A DNA stretch of 64,000 nt from JAGVSR01 sp963786675 (GTDB taxonomy: Bacteria > Pseudomonadota > Alphaproteobacteria > Rhizobiales > Hyphomicrobiaceae): positions 62,001-126,000 of the forward strand of contig CAWAZY010000001.1 of NCBI GenBank assembly GCA_963786675.1, read 5' to 3'. This document shows positions 27,769 to 37,619 of the stretch, one piece after another. The position numbers and the translations under genes are program-made. The first letter of the stretch is position 1. Every line of letters starts with the position of its first letter. The notes beneath the pieces were generated by a model. The model was not told where the DNA came from. It worked only from the letters and a program-made list of their open reading frames with translations, and searched no databases.

Positions 27769-29091
27769 ATGAGGGACGCCTTCAGGATCACGCCGCTTCC
27801 GGTCATCCTGGTGATCGTGAGCTTCATCTGCCCGACCGAGCTGTCGCTCGTTGTCGGCGATCTGCGTCTGTCCCCACACCGCGTGGCGTTCCTCGTGTTT
27901 TTGCCCTTCGCCCTCTATCGCCTCGCCACCCGTCCCGATACCCAGCTGCGCGCCTACGACCTGCCCTTCTTCGCTCTGGCGTTCTGGCAGACCGGCGTCT
28001 TCACCTACCACGCCGGCACCGAGGGCATGGCCTTCGGCGGGTCCTGGGCGCTTGAGAGCCTTGGCGGGTACGCCATTGCGCGCGCTTACATCCGCGATCT
28101 GGAAGCCCTGCGCGCCGCGATGCGTCTGGTCTTCCTCTCCATCATGATCGCCGCCTTCATCGCGACGTTCGACACCATCACAACGAGCTACTTTACGCAC
28201 GAAGTCCTGCGCGCCATGCTTGGTGGCGACCCCATGCCGCCGGTGGAATTGCGATCGGGCATCGCGCGTGCGGCGTCGACCTTCGACCATCCCATTCACT
28301 ATGGCACCTACTGCGCCACCATGTTCGCCCTGATCTGGCTGTGCGAACCCAAGCGGATGCACCGCTTTTTGCGGGCCGCTGGCATGAGTATCGCTGCTTT
28401 GCTCGCCATGTCGTCCGCGCCGCTCTTGAGCCTTGGCTTGCAGGGCATGATGCTCTCGTGGGACCGCGTTACACGCGGGTTCAATCTGCGCACCCACCTG
28501 ACGCTGGCCATCCTCGCCGGCCTCTATATCGGTGTGCTGTTTGTTTCCAACCGCCCGCCGATTCAGCTGCTCATTACGGGCGCCACGTTCGATCCCTGGA
28601 CGGGCCTCTACCGCATGATGATCTGGGAACATGGCCTGACGAACGTGTGGGAGAATCCCTGGACAGGGCTCGGCCTTGCCGACTGGGAACGGCCGAGATG
28701 GATGGTATCGTCCACCATTGACGCCTATTGGCTGGTGCTGCCAATGCGCAGCGGCATTCCCGCCCTTCTCTTGCTCGCGACCGGCATCTTCCTTATCGCG
28801 CGGGGCGTTGTGAAGCGCGGGGTCCGCTCGCGTGAACTCGGCCGCCGCCGCGCCGCCATGGGCTGGATGATTTCTCTGATTGCGTTCTGCCTGCTGGGCG
28901 CGACGGTGCATTTCTGGAACGTGCCGCACGCGCTCTTGTTCTTCTTCCTGGGGCTGGGCAGTTCTCTGGCCGATCCGCGCCGCGTCACCGCTCCCGCGCA
29001 GGCCGCGGTCCGCGCCGCACATGGCGCACGCGCCGTGCGTCACCCCAGCTTCCGCCCGATTGACGGCCCCCTCCTGCCCGCGCCCGCCTGA
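27769..29091 (+). CDS. O-antigen ligase/polymerase-like membrane protein (Wzy/WaaL)
   Basis: 440 residues with about ten to twelve hydrophobic helices (PVILVIVSFICPTELSLVVG, VFLSIMIAAFIATFDTIT, GMSIAALLAMSSAPLLSLGL and others) and one larger hydrophilic loop around MMIWEHGLTNVWENPWTGLG. That loop resembles the family's Wzy_C block, in which an Arg and the ENPxxGxG motif are typical. It would polymerise or ligate lipid-linked repeat units in the periplasm. In the locus it follows the initiating enzyme by 67 bases. Polymerase versus ligase cannot be decided by eye. Confidence 0.85.
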   Translation: MRDAFRITPLPVILVIVSFICPTELSLVVGDLRLSPHRVAFLVFLPFALYRLATRPDTQLRAYDLPFFALAFWQTGVFTYHAGTEGMAFGGSWALESLGGYAIARAYIRDLEALRAAMRLVFLSIMIAAFIATFDTITTSYFTHEVLRAMLGGDPMPPVELRSGIARAASTFDHPIHYGTYCATMFALIWLCEPKRMHRFLRAAGMSIAALLAMSSAPLLSLGLQGMMLSWDRVTRGFNLRTHLTLAILAGLYIGVLFVSNRPPIQLLITGATFDPWTGLYRMMIWEHGLTNVWENPWTGLGLADWERPRWMVSSTIDAYWLVLPMRSGIPALLLLATGIFLIARGVVKRGVRSRELGRRRAAMGWMISLIAFCLLGATVHFWNVPHALLFFFLGLGSSLADPRRVTAPAQAAVRAAHGARAVRHPSFRPIDGPLLPAPA

Positions 29092-29115
29092 TCCTGATGC
29101 GTAGCGGCGCGGACG

Positions 29116-31023
29116 TTACTGCACCGCGCTGAGAGCGGGGCCGTTACGGCCGCGTGGAAGCAGCGGCAGCAGGCCGCGCGCGACATGGCTGCTGCCATGT
29201 ACCGACAAATGTCCGCCATCGAAGTAGAGGTACCCGCCATCGCTCACCAGCGGACAGGTGCCGTCAGGGCACAGCCGCGTCTTGGTGTCGAACACGCTCA
29301 CCCCAGCATCGTCCGAAAAGAGCGCGTGGAGCGTCTCGGCCGTCGCGGCGCGGGTGGGCAGCGGTACGGATGCGGCCTTTCCCGAGCGATAGACGGCGTC
29401 GTAGGGATGGGAAAAGTCGAAGGTCGGCTGGTCGCTGACAACGATCACGTGCGGTCCCAGCGCACGCACCGCGGCCACTGTGCGACGCAGCGCATCAAGG
29501 TCTGTCATGCGTGGAACGTAAGCCTCCCATCGCGCGGAGATGAGCACGGCGTCGGGCTCATTGTGTGCGATGAGCGCCAACGCCTGATCGTTGAACGCGC
29601 GGCAGTGCGGGCGATTGGCCGGTGCAAGGCCCAACACCGGCGGGCACCCGCCCGCCGTGACCTGGATGATCCGAACGTCCGATGCGGCAAGCGCCTCCAG
29701 ACCCGGGACCAGATGCGCCGCGAAGCTGTCTCCCCACACCAGAACTTTCGGTGCGCCGGCCGGCCCCGCGCTGCAGGCGCCAATCCCCGCCCACTCTCCG
29801 GCAGCTTGATCGTCCTTGAGGAAGCACGTGGCCAGACGCATGTGCTTGAGCCCAGCGATGTCCGGGCGCTTATAGTCCGGATGACGCGACGTCCAACCGC
29901 CCTGCTGTGCCGCGGCCAGCCCGATGGCCAAGAGGGCCGACATACCGACCGCCGCCATTCGAAAGAGCTCAGGCCGCCTGTTGGCCCACGTCCGCTCCCG
30001 GAAGGGACGCTCGATGAAGCGCCATGACAGAACCGCCAGCACAAAGCTGAGTATGACCAGCCCAGCCGCATCGATCCCCGACGGTGGCGCGCCCTGAACA
30101 ATCCGGCTGAACGCGAAGATGGGCCAGTGCCACAGGTAAAGCGAATAGGAAATAAGACCGACGAAGACGAGCGGGCGTGTGGAGAGGAGACGCGAACTTG
30201 CCGGACGCCCCGTGGCCCCGGAATGAATGATCAGCGCCGCACCCAGGCATGGCACGAGAGCAGCCAGTCCAGGGAATGGCGTGGTGCTCGAGACGCCAAA
30301 CACACCAATGGCAATAAGACCAAGCCCCGCCGCCCCGGCGACGTCTCGCAAGAAGGCCGAGCGGATCGCGGGGACCGCGCCCAGCGCCAGAAGCGCTCCC
30401 ACCATCAATTCCCAGAACCGCGTTGGAAGTAGATAGAAGGCCGCCGTGGGCTTGGCCGAAACGGCAAAAACCGACAGAGCGAACGAGAGCGCCGTCAGCG
30501 GCACCAGCACGCGCAGAGTGCGCCCGCGGCCCCATTTCGCGAGTGCCATCAAGAGTAGCGGAAACACGATGTAGAATTGCTCTTCCACCGCCAGCGACCA
30601 TGTGTGCAGAAGCGGCTTCACATGGGCCGGTCCACCGAAGTAGTCGGTGGTCTGCCAGAAGAAAATGTTGGAGACGAAGAGTGCCGCAGCTACTAGGCTG
30701 TTGGCGAACTCAACCAATTCATTGGGCAACTGGATCGCCATCGCCACGGCCAGGGACGCCGCCAGCATCGCAAACAGTGCGGGGAAGATGCGTCGCGTCC
30801 GCCGCTCGTAGAATGTCAACAGCGAGAATGAACCACTCGCGATTTCACGTGCGATGATGGACGTGATCAGATAGCCGCTGATGACGAAGAAGATATCGAC
30901 GCCCACAAAGCCGCCGGAAATTCCCGGAACGCCGGCGTGGAAGAGAACGACGGCAAGCACCGCGATAGCACGCAAGCCATCGATATCCGGCCGGTATCCG
31001 TGCGCGTTCGACGTCGCGGACAT
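29116..31023 (-). CDS. Acyltransferase 3 (OafA/YrhL type) with a C-terminal SGNH domain
   Basis: 635 residues. The N-terminal half is the ten-helix acyltransferase 3 domain, opening with YRPDIDGLRAIAVLAVVLFH (the conserved RxxxxLRxxxxxxVxxxH start) and FFVISGYLI. The C-terminal half is periplasmic and of the SGNH hydrolase fold: VWGDSFAAHL (nucleophile Ser) and DGGHLSVHGS (Asp-x-x-His). Such fusions O-acetylate surface polysaccharides, with acyl groups passed from the membrane domain to the SGNH domain (family knowledge). It is on the minus strand, 12 bases downstream of a glycosyltransferase, inside the locus. Confidence 0.93.
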   Translation of the reverse strand: MSATSNAHGYRPDIDGLRAIAVLAVVLFHAGVPGISGGFVGVDIFFVISGYLITSIIAREIASGSFSLLTFYERRTRRIFPALFAMLAASLAVAMAIQLPNELVEFANSLVAAALFVSNIFFWQTTDYFGGPAHVKPLLHTWSLAVEEQFYIVFPLLLMALAKWGRGRTLRVLVPLTALSFALSVFAVSAKPTAAFYLLPTRFWELMVGALLALGAVPAIRSAFLRDVAGAAGLGLIAIGVFGVSSTTPFPGLAALVPCLGAALIIHSGATGRPASSRLLSTRPLVFVGLISYSLYLWHWPIFAFSRIVQGAPPSGIDAAGLVILSFVLAVLSWRFIERPFRERTWANRRPELFRMAAVGMSALLAIGLAAAQQGGWTSRHPDYKRPDIAGLKHMRLATCFLKDDQAAGEWAGIGACSAGPAGAPKVLVWGDSFAAHLVPGLEALAASDVRIIQVTAGGCPPVLGLAPANRPHCRAFNDQALALIAHNEPDAVLISARWEAYVPRMTDLDALRRTVAAVRALGPHVIVVSDQPTFDFSHPYDAVYRSGKAASVPLPTRAATAETLHALFSDDAGVSVFDTKTRLCPDGTCPLVSDGGYLYFDGGHLSVHGSSHVARGLLPLLPRGRNGPALSAVQ

Positions 31024-31035
31024 CGCCGTTTTCTC

Positions 31036-32286
31036 CTAGCTCGCGCGCCGGGCCAGCATGGTGTCACGCAAAACGCTGCCCCAATCCGTCGCGGCGGATG
31101 GATCTGAGAATTGGAGGTTCAGGCCGCCGATCGCCTCGCGGATTTCATCGGTCTTGGTGTCCCAGCTTTCCGATGCCAGCCGCTGGCGCGCCGGACCGGG
31201 ATCGTGGGGATTGGCCAGCGCATCGCGAATTTGGGCCGCGAAGGCCTCCGGACCCTCAGCCACGCGCACCAGATCCCGCCAATGATCAAGCGCTGGAAAA
31301 TCCGTGGTGACCACCGGGCGGCCCACAGCCAGATACTCTTTCAGCTTGATCGGGTTGCAGGCCTTGATCCATTCGCTCTGGTTCCAAGGCATGATCAGGA
31401 CGTCCATCGCCGCCATGTAGCGCGCCACGACATCGTAGGACTTGCGGCCGAGGAAGCGGACATTCGGCAGATCGCACCAGCCCTCTGGTAGGGAACTGCC
31501 GCCAATCATGACGAAGTTCACATCAGGCAAAAGGCGCGCGGCCGCGATGAAGAGGTCCGGATCGAAGGTGTGGGCATCGATGCCGCCAATGAAGCCGGCA
31601 CGCGGACGCGGCACAATGGCGACATCGGAAGGTCCGGGCGCGCGGCGCGATCCTTCCGCGATGAAGGTTTCAAGATCGACGCCATGGGTGACAAGCAGCT
31701 GGCGGCGCACACTGCCGCTCTCCTCATCCATCAGATGCGGGGCGGCATAGACGACCAGGTCAGCCGCGCGTTTCAGCAACCCAATCTGGCGCGTCAGCAC
31801 CTCTGCATCCCCTTCGGGAAAAGCTTCAAAGCGGTCCGTGCGCTGCAGTATCGTCGCCACCGGATCAAGGTCGACCACGAGATCGGCACCTGCCGGGCAG
31901 TGCATCCACAGGAGCGGCCGGGTGATGCCGGCGCGCCGCGCCGCCATCTGGATCTGCGGAGCCAGCGCGAAGCCGGAGAGCTTTTTGCCCCTCTCACCGG
32001 GTATGGAGATGGGTGAGAAGACCCAGAATTTGTTTTCAACGTGCGTCACGCCGCGCGCCAAGCTCTTCAGCTTCCGCTCGATCTTGCCTGCGAATTTGCG
32101 CGGATCGGAGGGACCCGGCATGCGCACGCCGAGCGAATTGACGTAGAGAACGGGCCAGGACTTTGCCAGCCGGCGCATGACTTGAAAGTCAAAATGACCG
32201 CGGTTGTGATACCACCAGTCCGATCCGCCGATGCAGATCACGCCATCAAACGCGCGACGGCTGTTGGCCACGGATGCGTCGTCCAT
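31036..32286 (-). CDS. Glycosyltransferase (GT-B, group 1 like)
   Basis: 416 residues. The N-terminal half opens with VICIGGSDWWYHNRGHFDFQ and has PVLYVNSLGVR; the C-terminal half has the GT4-like donor site (VLIMPWNQSEWIKACNPIKL then KEYLAVGRPVVTTDFP, the E and P of the signature being in place). No membrane helix. This type often occurs in exopolysaccharide clusters next to Wzy and Wzx. It is divergent from the plus-strand glycosyltransferase starting at 32471 and precedes the acyltransferase in the same orientation. Confidence 0.85.
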   Translation of the reverse strand: MDDASVANSRRAFDGVICIGGSDWWYHNRGHFDFQVMRRLAKSWPVLYVNSLGVRMPGPSDPRKFAGKIERKLKSLARGVTHVENKFWVFSPISIPGERGKKLSGFALAPQIQMAARRAGITRPLLWMHCPAGADLVVDLDPVATILQRTDRFEAFPEGDAEVLTRQIGLLKRAADLVVYAAPHLMDEESGSVRRQLLVTHGVDLETFIAEGSRRAPGPSDVAIVPRPRAGFIGGIDAHTFDPDLFIAAARLLPDVNFVMIGGSSLPEGWCDLPNVRFLGRKSYDVVARYMAAMDVLIMPWNQSEWIKACNPIKLKEYLAVGRPVVTTDFPALDHWRDLVRVAEGPEAFAAQIRDALANPHDPGPARQRLASESWDTKTDEIREAIGGLNLQFSDPSAATDWGSVLRDTMLARRAS

Positions 32287-32470
32287 CGATTACCCTGCTG
32301 ACTGCGGGCGGGCCCATCTGCGGGCGCGCGAATCAGCATTGTGGCCACGGCCCCTTAATCATTTGCTTATCTTCGCACCATGCTGACCGGTGCACCAAGG
32401 CGGGCGGCGCCGGCTATGGCGTCCTTAACACGAGGTTAACGCCTGCCCGCTAAGGTCTTCGCCGCGCGGC

Positions 32471-33535
32471 ATGCGCTGGCGTACCCGCATCCAACGCCCC
32501 GGAGTCCTGCCCTTGAACACGTCCCCATCCATCGACGTTTCAATCCTGGTTGTCAGCTACAATACCCGGGCGATGACGCTGGCGGCGCTGGACTTCGTCA
32601 TGCAGGAAACCCGCGACGTCAGTTACGAGATCATCGTCGTGGACAATGCATCCGCGGACGGCTCGGCGGACGCCATCGCCAGCCATTCATCGCGGCCCAA
32701 ACTTATCGCACTTCAGGACAACATTGGATTCGGGCGGGCCAACAATCTCGCCGCCGAACACGCGCGCGGCGACTATATCCTGCTGCTCAATCCCGATACC
32801 GTCGTGACCGGCGGCGCCATCGACCGGCTCCTCGCATTCGCACGCGCCAACAAGCGCGCGCTCATTTGGGGCGGCCGCACCATCTTTGCCGATGGGTCGC
32901 TCAACCCCGCCTCGTGCTGGGGACGCATCACACCATGGAACCTGCTGACCCGCGCCACGGGATTGACCGGCCTGTTTCCCCGCTCTGAACTCTTCAATTC
33001 CGAAGCCTACGGCGCATGGCCCCGCGATAGTGTCCGCGAGGTGGACATCGTGTCGGGCTGTTTCCTGCTCATTCCACGGCCAATCTGGCTGGCGCTTGGC
33101 GGCTTCGATCCGGCGTTCTTCATGTACGGCGAAGAAGCGGATCTCTGCCTGCGGGCCCGCCGGATGGGTGCACGGCCCATGGTAACGCCGGAGGCGACGA
33201 TCGTGCATCATGGCGGCGCATCGGAGACGACGCGCGCGGGGAAGATGATCCGCCTGCTCAAGGCCAAGGCCACGCTGATCGACCGTCATTGGCCGCGCCC
33301 GGCCGTCGATGCGGGCCAATGGCTCCTGATGGCCTGGCCGCTATCGCGCATGATCGCCCTGCGGCTTGCCGCGTTCGTCAAGTCCGATCCCGGCTTGCGC
33401 GAACAGGGCGACGTCTGGGCCGAAATCTGGAATGCCCGGACAGAGTGGCGCTTTGGTTATCCCAGACCAGACTTGACGGCAGCCGAAACGGATGCGCAAC
33501 GCCCGATTACGCCGGCGACGCGCATGGCCTCGTGA
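32471..33535 (+). CDS. Family-2 glycosyltransferase (rhamnosyltransferase-like)
   Basis: 354 residues, GT-A fold. The N-terminus SIDVSILVVSYNTRAMTLAA contains the family-2 opening (VSYN), followed by IIVVDNASADGSAD (first acidic motif) and ILLLNPDTVV (the DxD-like NPD). VSGCFLLIPRPIWLALGGFD and FFMYGEEADLCLRARR complete the WbbL/rhamnosyltransferase-like pattern. It would add a sugar to the lipid-linked intermediate. ATG 32471 has no clear ribosome site; a TTG at 32513 preceded by GGAG (32502) is a credible alternative and would remove 14 unconserved residues. The next gene starts two bases after its stop. Confidence 0.9.
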   Translation: MRWRTRIQRPGVLPLNTSPSIDVSILVVSYNTRAMTLAALDFVMQETRDVSYEIIVVDNASADGSADAIASHSSRPKLIALQDNIGFGRANNLAAEHARGDYILLLNPDTVVTGGAIDRLLAFARANKRALIWGGRTIFADGSLNPASCWGRITPWNLLTRATGLTGLFPRSELFNSEAYGAWPRDSVREVDIVSGCFLLIPRPIWLALGGFDPAFFMYGEEADLCLRARRMGARPMVTPEATIVHHGGASETTRAGKMIRLLKAKATLIDRHWPRPAVDAGQWLLMAWPLSRMIALRLAAFVKSDPGLREQGDVWAEIWNARTEWRFGYPRPDLTAAETDAQRPITPATRMAS

Positions 33536-33537
33536 GG

Positions 33538-34383
33538 ATGAGCATGGCAACCGACGTCGCCTCGACCACACCGCCGATCGTCCATATCGCCGCCGCCTAT
33601 GCCGGGGTCGAGGCCGCACCACGCTTCACGGTCGGCTCTCTCGTGAACGACCGGGCGCAGTACGACGCCATGCGCGAGAGCCTGATTGCAGGAGGGTTCG
33701 ACGCAAATTTCGCCGAGTTCCTCTTCATCGATAACACTGGACCCCAACAGACCGACGCCTATCACGGCCTCAACGCGCTGATCCACGCGGCGCGGGGGAC
33801 CACCGTGATTCTCTGCCACCAGGACGTTCGTCTGCTGGCCGACGACCGCGACACGCTCACTACGTGCCTCGCCGATCTCGACACCCGTGATCCCAATTGG
33901 GCGCTGGCGGGCAATGCCGGCGGCATCGCGCCGGGCAAACTGGCGTTGCGGATTTCCGATCCGCATGGCGCGGATCGGACCATGGGTGATCTGCCGCAGC
34001 GCGTGATGAGCCTGGACGAGAATTTCATTGTGTTGAAGCGGAGCGCCCGCATCGGCTGTTCCGTCGATCTTACCGGCTTCCACTTCTACGGGGCGGATCT
34101 CTGCTTGAATGCCGGGATGGCCGGCTACAGCGCCTGGGTCATCGACTTCCACCTCCTCCATCTCTCGGGCGGCACAAAGAGCGCCGCATTCGACGAGGCG
34201 GAGGATGCCTTCCGCCGGAAATGGTCACACGCGCTGCGCCCGCGCTGGATGCAAACCACCTGCGCGCTCGTCCGCTTGTCAGGCTCGGGCATCGGCCAGC
34301 AAGCCGGACGCTATTTTGAACGGCCCGTTGGCGGCCTGTTGCGCCGGTTGCCGGCGGCCTCCCGCCCGAAGGTGACGGGATGA
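33538..34383 (+). CDS. Glycosyltransferase-like protein (GT-A fold, Glyco_tranf_2_5-like)
   Basis: 281 residues. The sequence EFLFIDNTGPQQTDAYHGLN, then RGTTVILCHQDVRLL and FHFYGADLCLNAGMAGYSAW, follows the order of a compact GT-A transferase: an IDN motif, an HQDV motif in place of DxD, and a late aromatic-Gly-Ala-Asp motif. This is close to the StrF-like Glyco_tranf_2_5 group. The second ATG at 33544 is also possible. GTGAGG overlaps the end of the preceding glycosyltransferase gene, so translation is probably coupled. The last four bases overlap the flippase gene (ATGA). Confidence 0.75.
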   Translation: MSMATDVASTTPPIVHIAAAYAGVEAAPRFTVGSLVNDRAQYDAMRESLIAGGFDANFAEFLFIDNTGPQQTDAYHGLNALIHAARGTTVILCHQDVRLLADDRDTLTTCLADLDTRDPNWALAGNAGGIAPGKLALRISDPHGADRTMGDLPQRVMSLDENFIVLKRSARIGCSVDLTGFHFYGADLCLNAGMAGYSAWVIDFHLLHLSGGTKSAAFDEAEDAFRRKWSHALRPRWMQTTCALVRLSGSGIGQQAGRYFERPVGGLLRRLPAASRPKVTG

Positions 34384-35867
34384 GCAGCGGCGACGCCCTC
34401 GCATCACCCTCCCTCGCGCGCCGGGTTGCCGGGCAGGGCGCCATGCTGTTTTCCGGATTTGCCGCGTCGCAAATCATGTCGTTCCTGCGCAACGCCATCC
34501 TCGGGCATACGCTGGCCAAGGGCGACTTCGGTATCGCCGCGACGCTGACCCTGCTGCTTCAGTTGCTCGATAGCCTGTCGGACCTCGGTGTTGACCGGTT
34601 GATCGTCCAGGATCCGGACGGCGACCGTCCCCGCTTCGTGGCTAGCCAGCATCTGGCTTTGGTCGTCCGCGGCCTCCTGATCGGCGCCATCCTATTCCTG
34701 GCATCGGGCAGCATTGCCGGCTTCTTCTCCATTCCGGAAGCGGCGTGGGCCTTCGCCGCAATGGCCGTCGTGCCGGTGATCAAGGGCTTTCAGCATCTCG
34801 ACGCCCGCCGCGCTCAACGCACGCTCAACAACCGGCCGTTCATGCTGGTCGAGGTCATACCCCAGGCCGCCGCATTGCTCCTCACCCTACCCATGCTTTC
34901 GGCCGCCCCGGGATTTGCCGCCGTTGTCTGGCTCTCCATCATCCAGGCAGCCGCCACATTGGCCGTCTCGCACGCGGTGGCCGAACGGCCCTACGCCATC
35001 GGGTATGACCAAGCCGTTATCGAAAAGCTCCTGCGGTTCGGCTGGCCAATCTGGCTGAGCGCCTTTCCGCTGGTTGCGGTCTTTCACGGCGACCGCATTG
35101 TCATCGGCCACATGATCGGCATGGAAGAACTCGCCGGCTACAGCGCAGCCTTCATGATCGCCATGGTGCCAGGCCTCATCGCCGCCAAAGTCGGACATGC
35201 GCTGATGCTCCCCATTTTCGCCGGAGCTCGCGACGATCCAAAACAACTCGTGCGCCGCTTTGCGGCCATGTCGGAAGCCACTGCAATTGTCGCCAGCGTC
35301 TACCTCGCAACAGCCATCCTACTCGGCGGCTTCATTCTCGAGATCGCATTCGGGCCCAATTATCGTGGACTTGGCGGCGTCACGGCGTGGCTCGGCATTA
35401 TGTGGTCGATGCGCATGCTGCAGGCCGTGCCTGGCATGGTGCTGATGGCGGCAGGCGAAACGCGGCCGTTTCTCGTCGCAGGCCTGATCCGGGCAACGGC
35501 GCTGATCCCCGCCACCTATGCCGCAGCCCAAGGCTACGGCCTGGAAGCCATTGCCGCGGCGGGCGTGGCGGGAGAATTGGCCTCACTCATCTACGTGACC
35601 CGACGGCTCGACCGCACCAATCCCGGCATGTCGTGGGTCTTCGCCGGGCGCGCGGTATTCCTGGCGCCCGCGGCTCTTGCAGCTGGCCTGACTCTCGCGC
35701 TGACCACCGTGGACGGCGCACCCCTGGATAGGGCCGCGGCGCTTCTGTTGACGGTATCGTTGATTGCCGCAGCCGGCGTCAGCTCGTTTCCCGAAACGCG
35801 CCACCGCATCAAGATCAGCAGTGATGAAACCGGCGAGCTGACGGTGACGGCCGAGGCCCCAGACTGA
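34380..35867 (+). CDS. Wzx-like polysaccharide flippase
   Basis: Integral membrane protein of 495 residues with about twelve to fourteen helices, matching the oligosaccharide flippase/MVF family. The N-terminal GAMLFSGFAASQIMSFLRNA and the motif LAKGDFGIAATLTLLLQLLD are typical of Wzx-type exporters; WPIWLSAFPLVAVFHGDRIV starts the second half. It would move undecaprenyl-linked repeat units across the inner membrane. The ATG overlaps the stop of the preceding gene (ATGA at 34380-34383), indicating translational coupling. It is the last gene of the plus-strand trio. Confidence 0.9.
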   Translation: MSSGDALASPSLARRVAGQGAMLFSGFAASQIMSFLRNAILGHTLAKGDFGIAATLTLLLQLLDSLSDLGVDRLIVQDPDGDRPRFVASQHLALVVRGLLIGAILFLASGSIAGFFSIPEAAWAFAAMAVVPVIKGFQHLDARRAQRTLNNRPFMLVEVIPQAAALLLTLPMLSAAPGFAAVVWLSIIQAAATLAVSHAVAERPYAIGYDQAVIEKLLRFGWPIWLSAFPLVAVFHGDRIVIGHMIGMEELAGYSAAFMIAMVPGLIAAKVGHALMLPIFAGARDDPKQLVRRFAAMSEATAIVASVYLATAILLGGFILEIAFGPNYRGLGGVTAWLGIMWSMRMLQAVPGMVLMAAGETRPFLVAGLIRATALIPATYAAAQGYGLEAIAAAGVAGELASLIYVTRRLDRTNPGMSWVFAGRAVFLAPAALAAGLTLALTTVDGAPLDRAAALLLTVSLIAAAGVSSFPETRHRIKISSDETGELTVTAEAPD

Positions 35868-35890
35868 GCTTGCCCGCAAGAGGCAGAGGC

Positions 35891-37234
35891 TTAGTCGTGC
35901 GCGGGCGTCGCCAGCGGACCACTGACGGCTGGCGCGCCTTGGCTCAAGGCACATTCATAGGCAGCCAACAGCCGGACGCGCTCTTCTTCCCAGCGCAGCA
36001 GCGCTTTCGCCCGCGCAACACCGGTCGCGGCCGTCCGGGTCCGCAGTTCGGGATCATCGATCAGATGCAGCATGCGATGGGCCAACAGCCGGGGCGAGTT
36101 GCAGTCGGCGTAGAGCGCCGCATCCGCGGCCATCTTGCGGCCTTCGACCAAATCAAACCCGACAAAGGGAATGCCGAGCGTCATGTACTCGAACACCTTA
36201 TTCATCGAGATCTTGTCGTTGTAGACATTCTTCGGATCGGGAATGACGCCGACGTCGAAGGTCGACATTGCTTGCAGCAGCGACTGCCCCGACTGAAAAC
36301 CTGGGAAAGTGATGTAATCTTCAAGTCCACGTTCTTTGGATAGCGCCTGCAGGGCGGCGAGCTCCGTGCCTGATCCGACGATCAGCGCCTGAACATCCTG
36401 GCGGCGATACTCATGAACGATGGTGTACATCGCCTCGACCATCAGATCGACGCCATCCTGGGCTCCCATGATCCCGACGAAGCCGACGAGATGCTTGCGG
36501 CCGTTCTTCAGAGCCGCGTCGGGTTCGATCCGTTTGAAGCGGCTCGTGTCGGGAACAGAGCGCACAATGAACACCCGGTCGCGATCCATGCCACCGCGTT
36601 CGACGGCAATGTCGCGGAAGGATTCGTTGGTCGCCAGCGACACATCCGCGACGCGGAAAGTCATGCGTTCCAATATGCCCATCAGCGCGTGCATGGGGCC
36701 GCGCTTGCCAAACTTGGCTTCATAAAGCTCGGGATTGATGTCGTGGTGATCGAAGATGAAGGGCTTGCCGAACAGATACTTCCAGAAGCCACCGATGAGA
36801 AAGAGGAGATCCGGCGGGTTGCAGGCCTGGACGACGTCGAAGCCGACTTTGAAATAGGCCTTCACGGACAAGGCAAACTCGAACGCCAGCGCCGAGCCAT
36901 ATTCGACGATGTAGCCCAGTGGGCCGCGCGCCTCGAACGGCAACGGGTGGCGAAAGACATGGACGCCGTCCAGCAGCTCATAGGGCGCGGTATATTTTCC
37001 ACCCTTGGGGCAGATGACCGACACCGTATATCCCGCATCGCGCAGGGCGCAGGCTTCCTGCCACACACGCCGGTCGAGCGGCACGGTGAGATTTTCGACG
37101 ATAATGAGAATGCTCGGACGTGATGCCACGGGCTGGCGTCCCACACTGATACTGACGGTGACGCCCAGAGATCCCACGGCGTCATTGCTCGTGGCATCGT
37201 CTCCGAACAGGGTAAAGGAACCGCTCCCGCGCAT
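35891..37234 (-). CDS. Family-4 glycosyltransferase
   Basis: 447 residues of GT-B fold. The N-terminal domain starts after about 40 residues with SILIIVENLTVPLDRRVWQE, a signature of WbuB-like transferases, then VSVICPKGGKY and FIFDHHDINPELYEAKFGKR. The C-terminal domain has HLVGFVGIMGAQDGVDLMVE and the donor motif SMNKVFEYMTLGIPFVGFDL. The 40 residues before the first strand are not conserved in type, so the true start may be later. It is convergent with the flippase, closing the polysaccharide locus on that side. Confidence 0.88.
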   Translation of the reverse strand: MRGSGSFTLFGDDATSNDAVGSLGVTVSISVGRQPVASRPSILIIVENLTVPLDRRVWQEACALRDAGYTVSVICPKGGKYTAPYELLDGVHVFRHPLPFEARGPLGYIVEYGSALAFEFALSVKAYFKVGFDVVQACNPPDLLFLIGGFWKYLFGKPFIFDHHDINPELYEAKFGKRGPMHALMGILERMTFRVADVSLATNESFRDIAVERGGMDRDRVFIVRSVPDTSRFKRIEPDAALKNGRKHLVGFVGIMGAQDGVDLMVEAMYTIVHEYRRQDVQALIVGSGTELAALQALSKERGLEDYITFPGFQSGQSLLQAMSTFDVGVIPDPKNVYNDKISMNKVFEYMTLGIPFVGFDLVEGRKMAADAALYADCNSPRLLAHRMLHLIDDPELRTRTAATGVARAKALLRWEEERVRLLAAYECALSQGAPAVSGPLATPAHD

Positions 37235-37373
37235 GGTCGAAAATCAGTCAATGCATCGTCCCATCCTGGGACATCCCCCTGAAAAACGGGGGCTAAATCG
37301 TCAGGCACGCTTCTTGAAACGTCACCAAGAGTGCGTTAACGCTCTGTTAAGGACTGACGAGGAGCCCACCACC

Positions 37374-37607
37374 GTGTTTCGTATCTCCCGCAAAAATCCC
37401 TGGCCGCCCGCGATCGATCTTTCGACGGTGCGCGAAACGCTCATCTACATGCGCGACGATGCCCGGCTTGTCGCTGGACTTGAGAATGTCGCCGCTGCTC
37501 TTGATAAGGCGGTTGCAGAAGTCGAGACGGCCGAATCCCGGCTGCAGCCTGTCAGCTACAGCCCCATCGCGGCGAAGTTCCTGCCCGCGCGGTCCAAGCC
37601 CTTTTGA
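37374..37607 (+). CDS. Small conserved-looking protein
   Basis: About 77 residues starting at GTG 37374 (VFRISRKNPWPPAIDLSTVR), with GAGGAG ten bases upstream. The sequence is soluble, helical and rich in Ala/Glu (LVAGLENVAAALDKAVAEVE). The frame is open from 37005, but upstream it runs antisense through the glycosyltransferase gene, so only this end is credible. I recognise no family. It lies between divergent and convergent minus-strand genes and is probably transcribed alone. Confidence 0.5.
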   Translation: MFRISRKNPWPPAIDLSTVRETLIYMRDDARLVAGLENVAAALDKAVAEVETAESRLQPVSYSPIAAKFLPARSKPF

Positions 37608-37619
37608 GGGGCGGCGCGT

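Noticed and set aside
27721..29043. A 440-codon minus-strand frame
   Set aside because: Antisense to the Wzy-like gene; composition rich in Arg, Gln, His and Gly typical of shadow frames.
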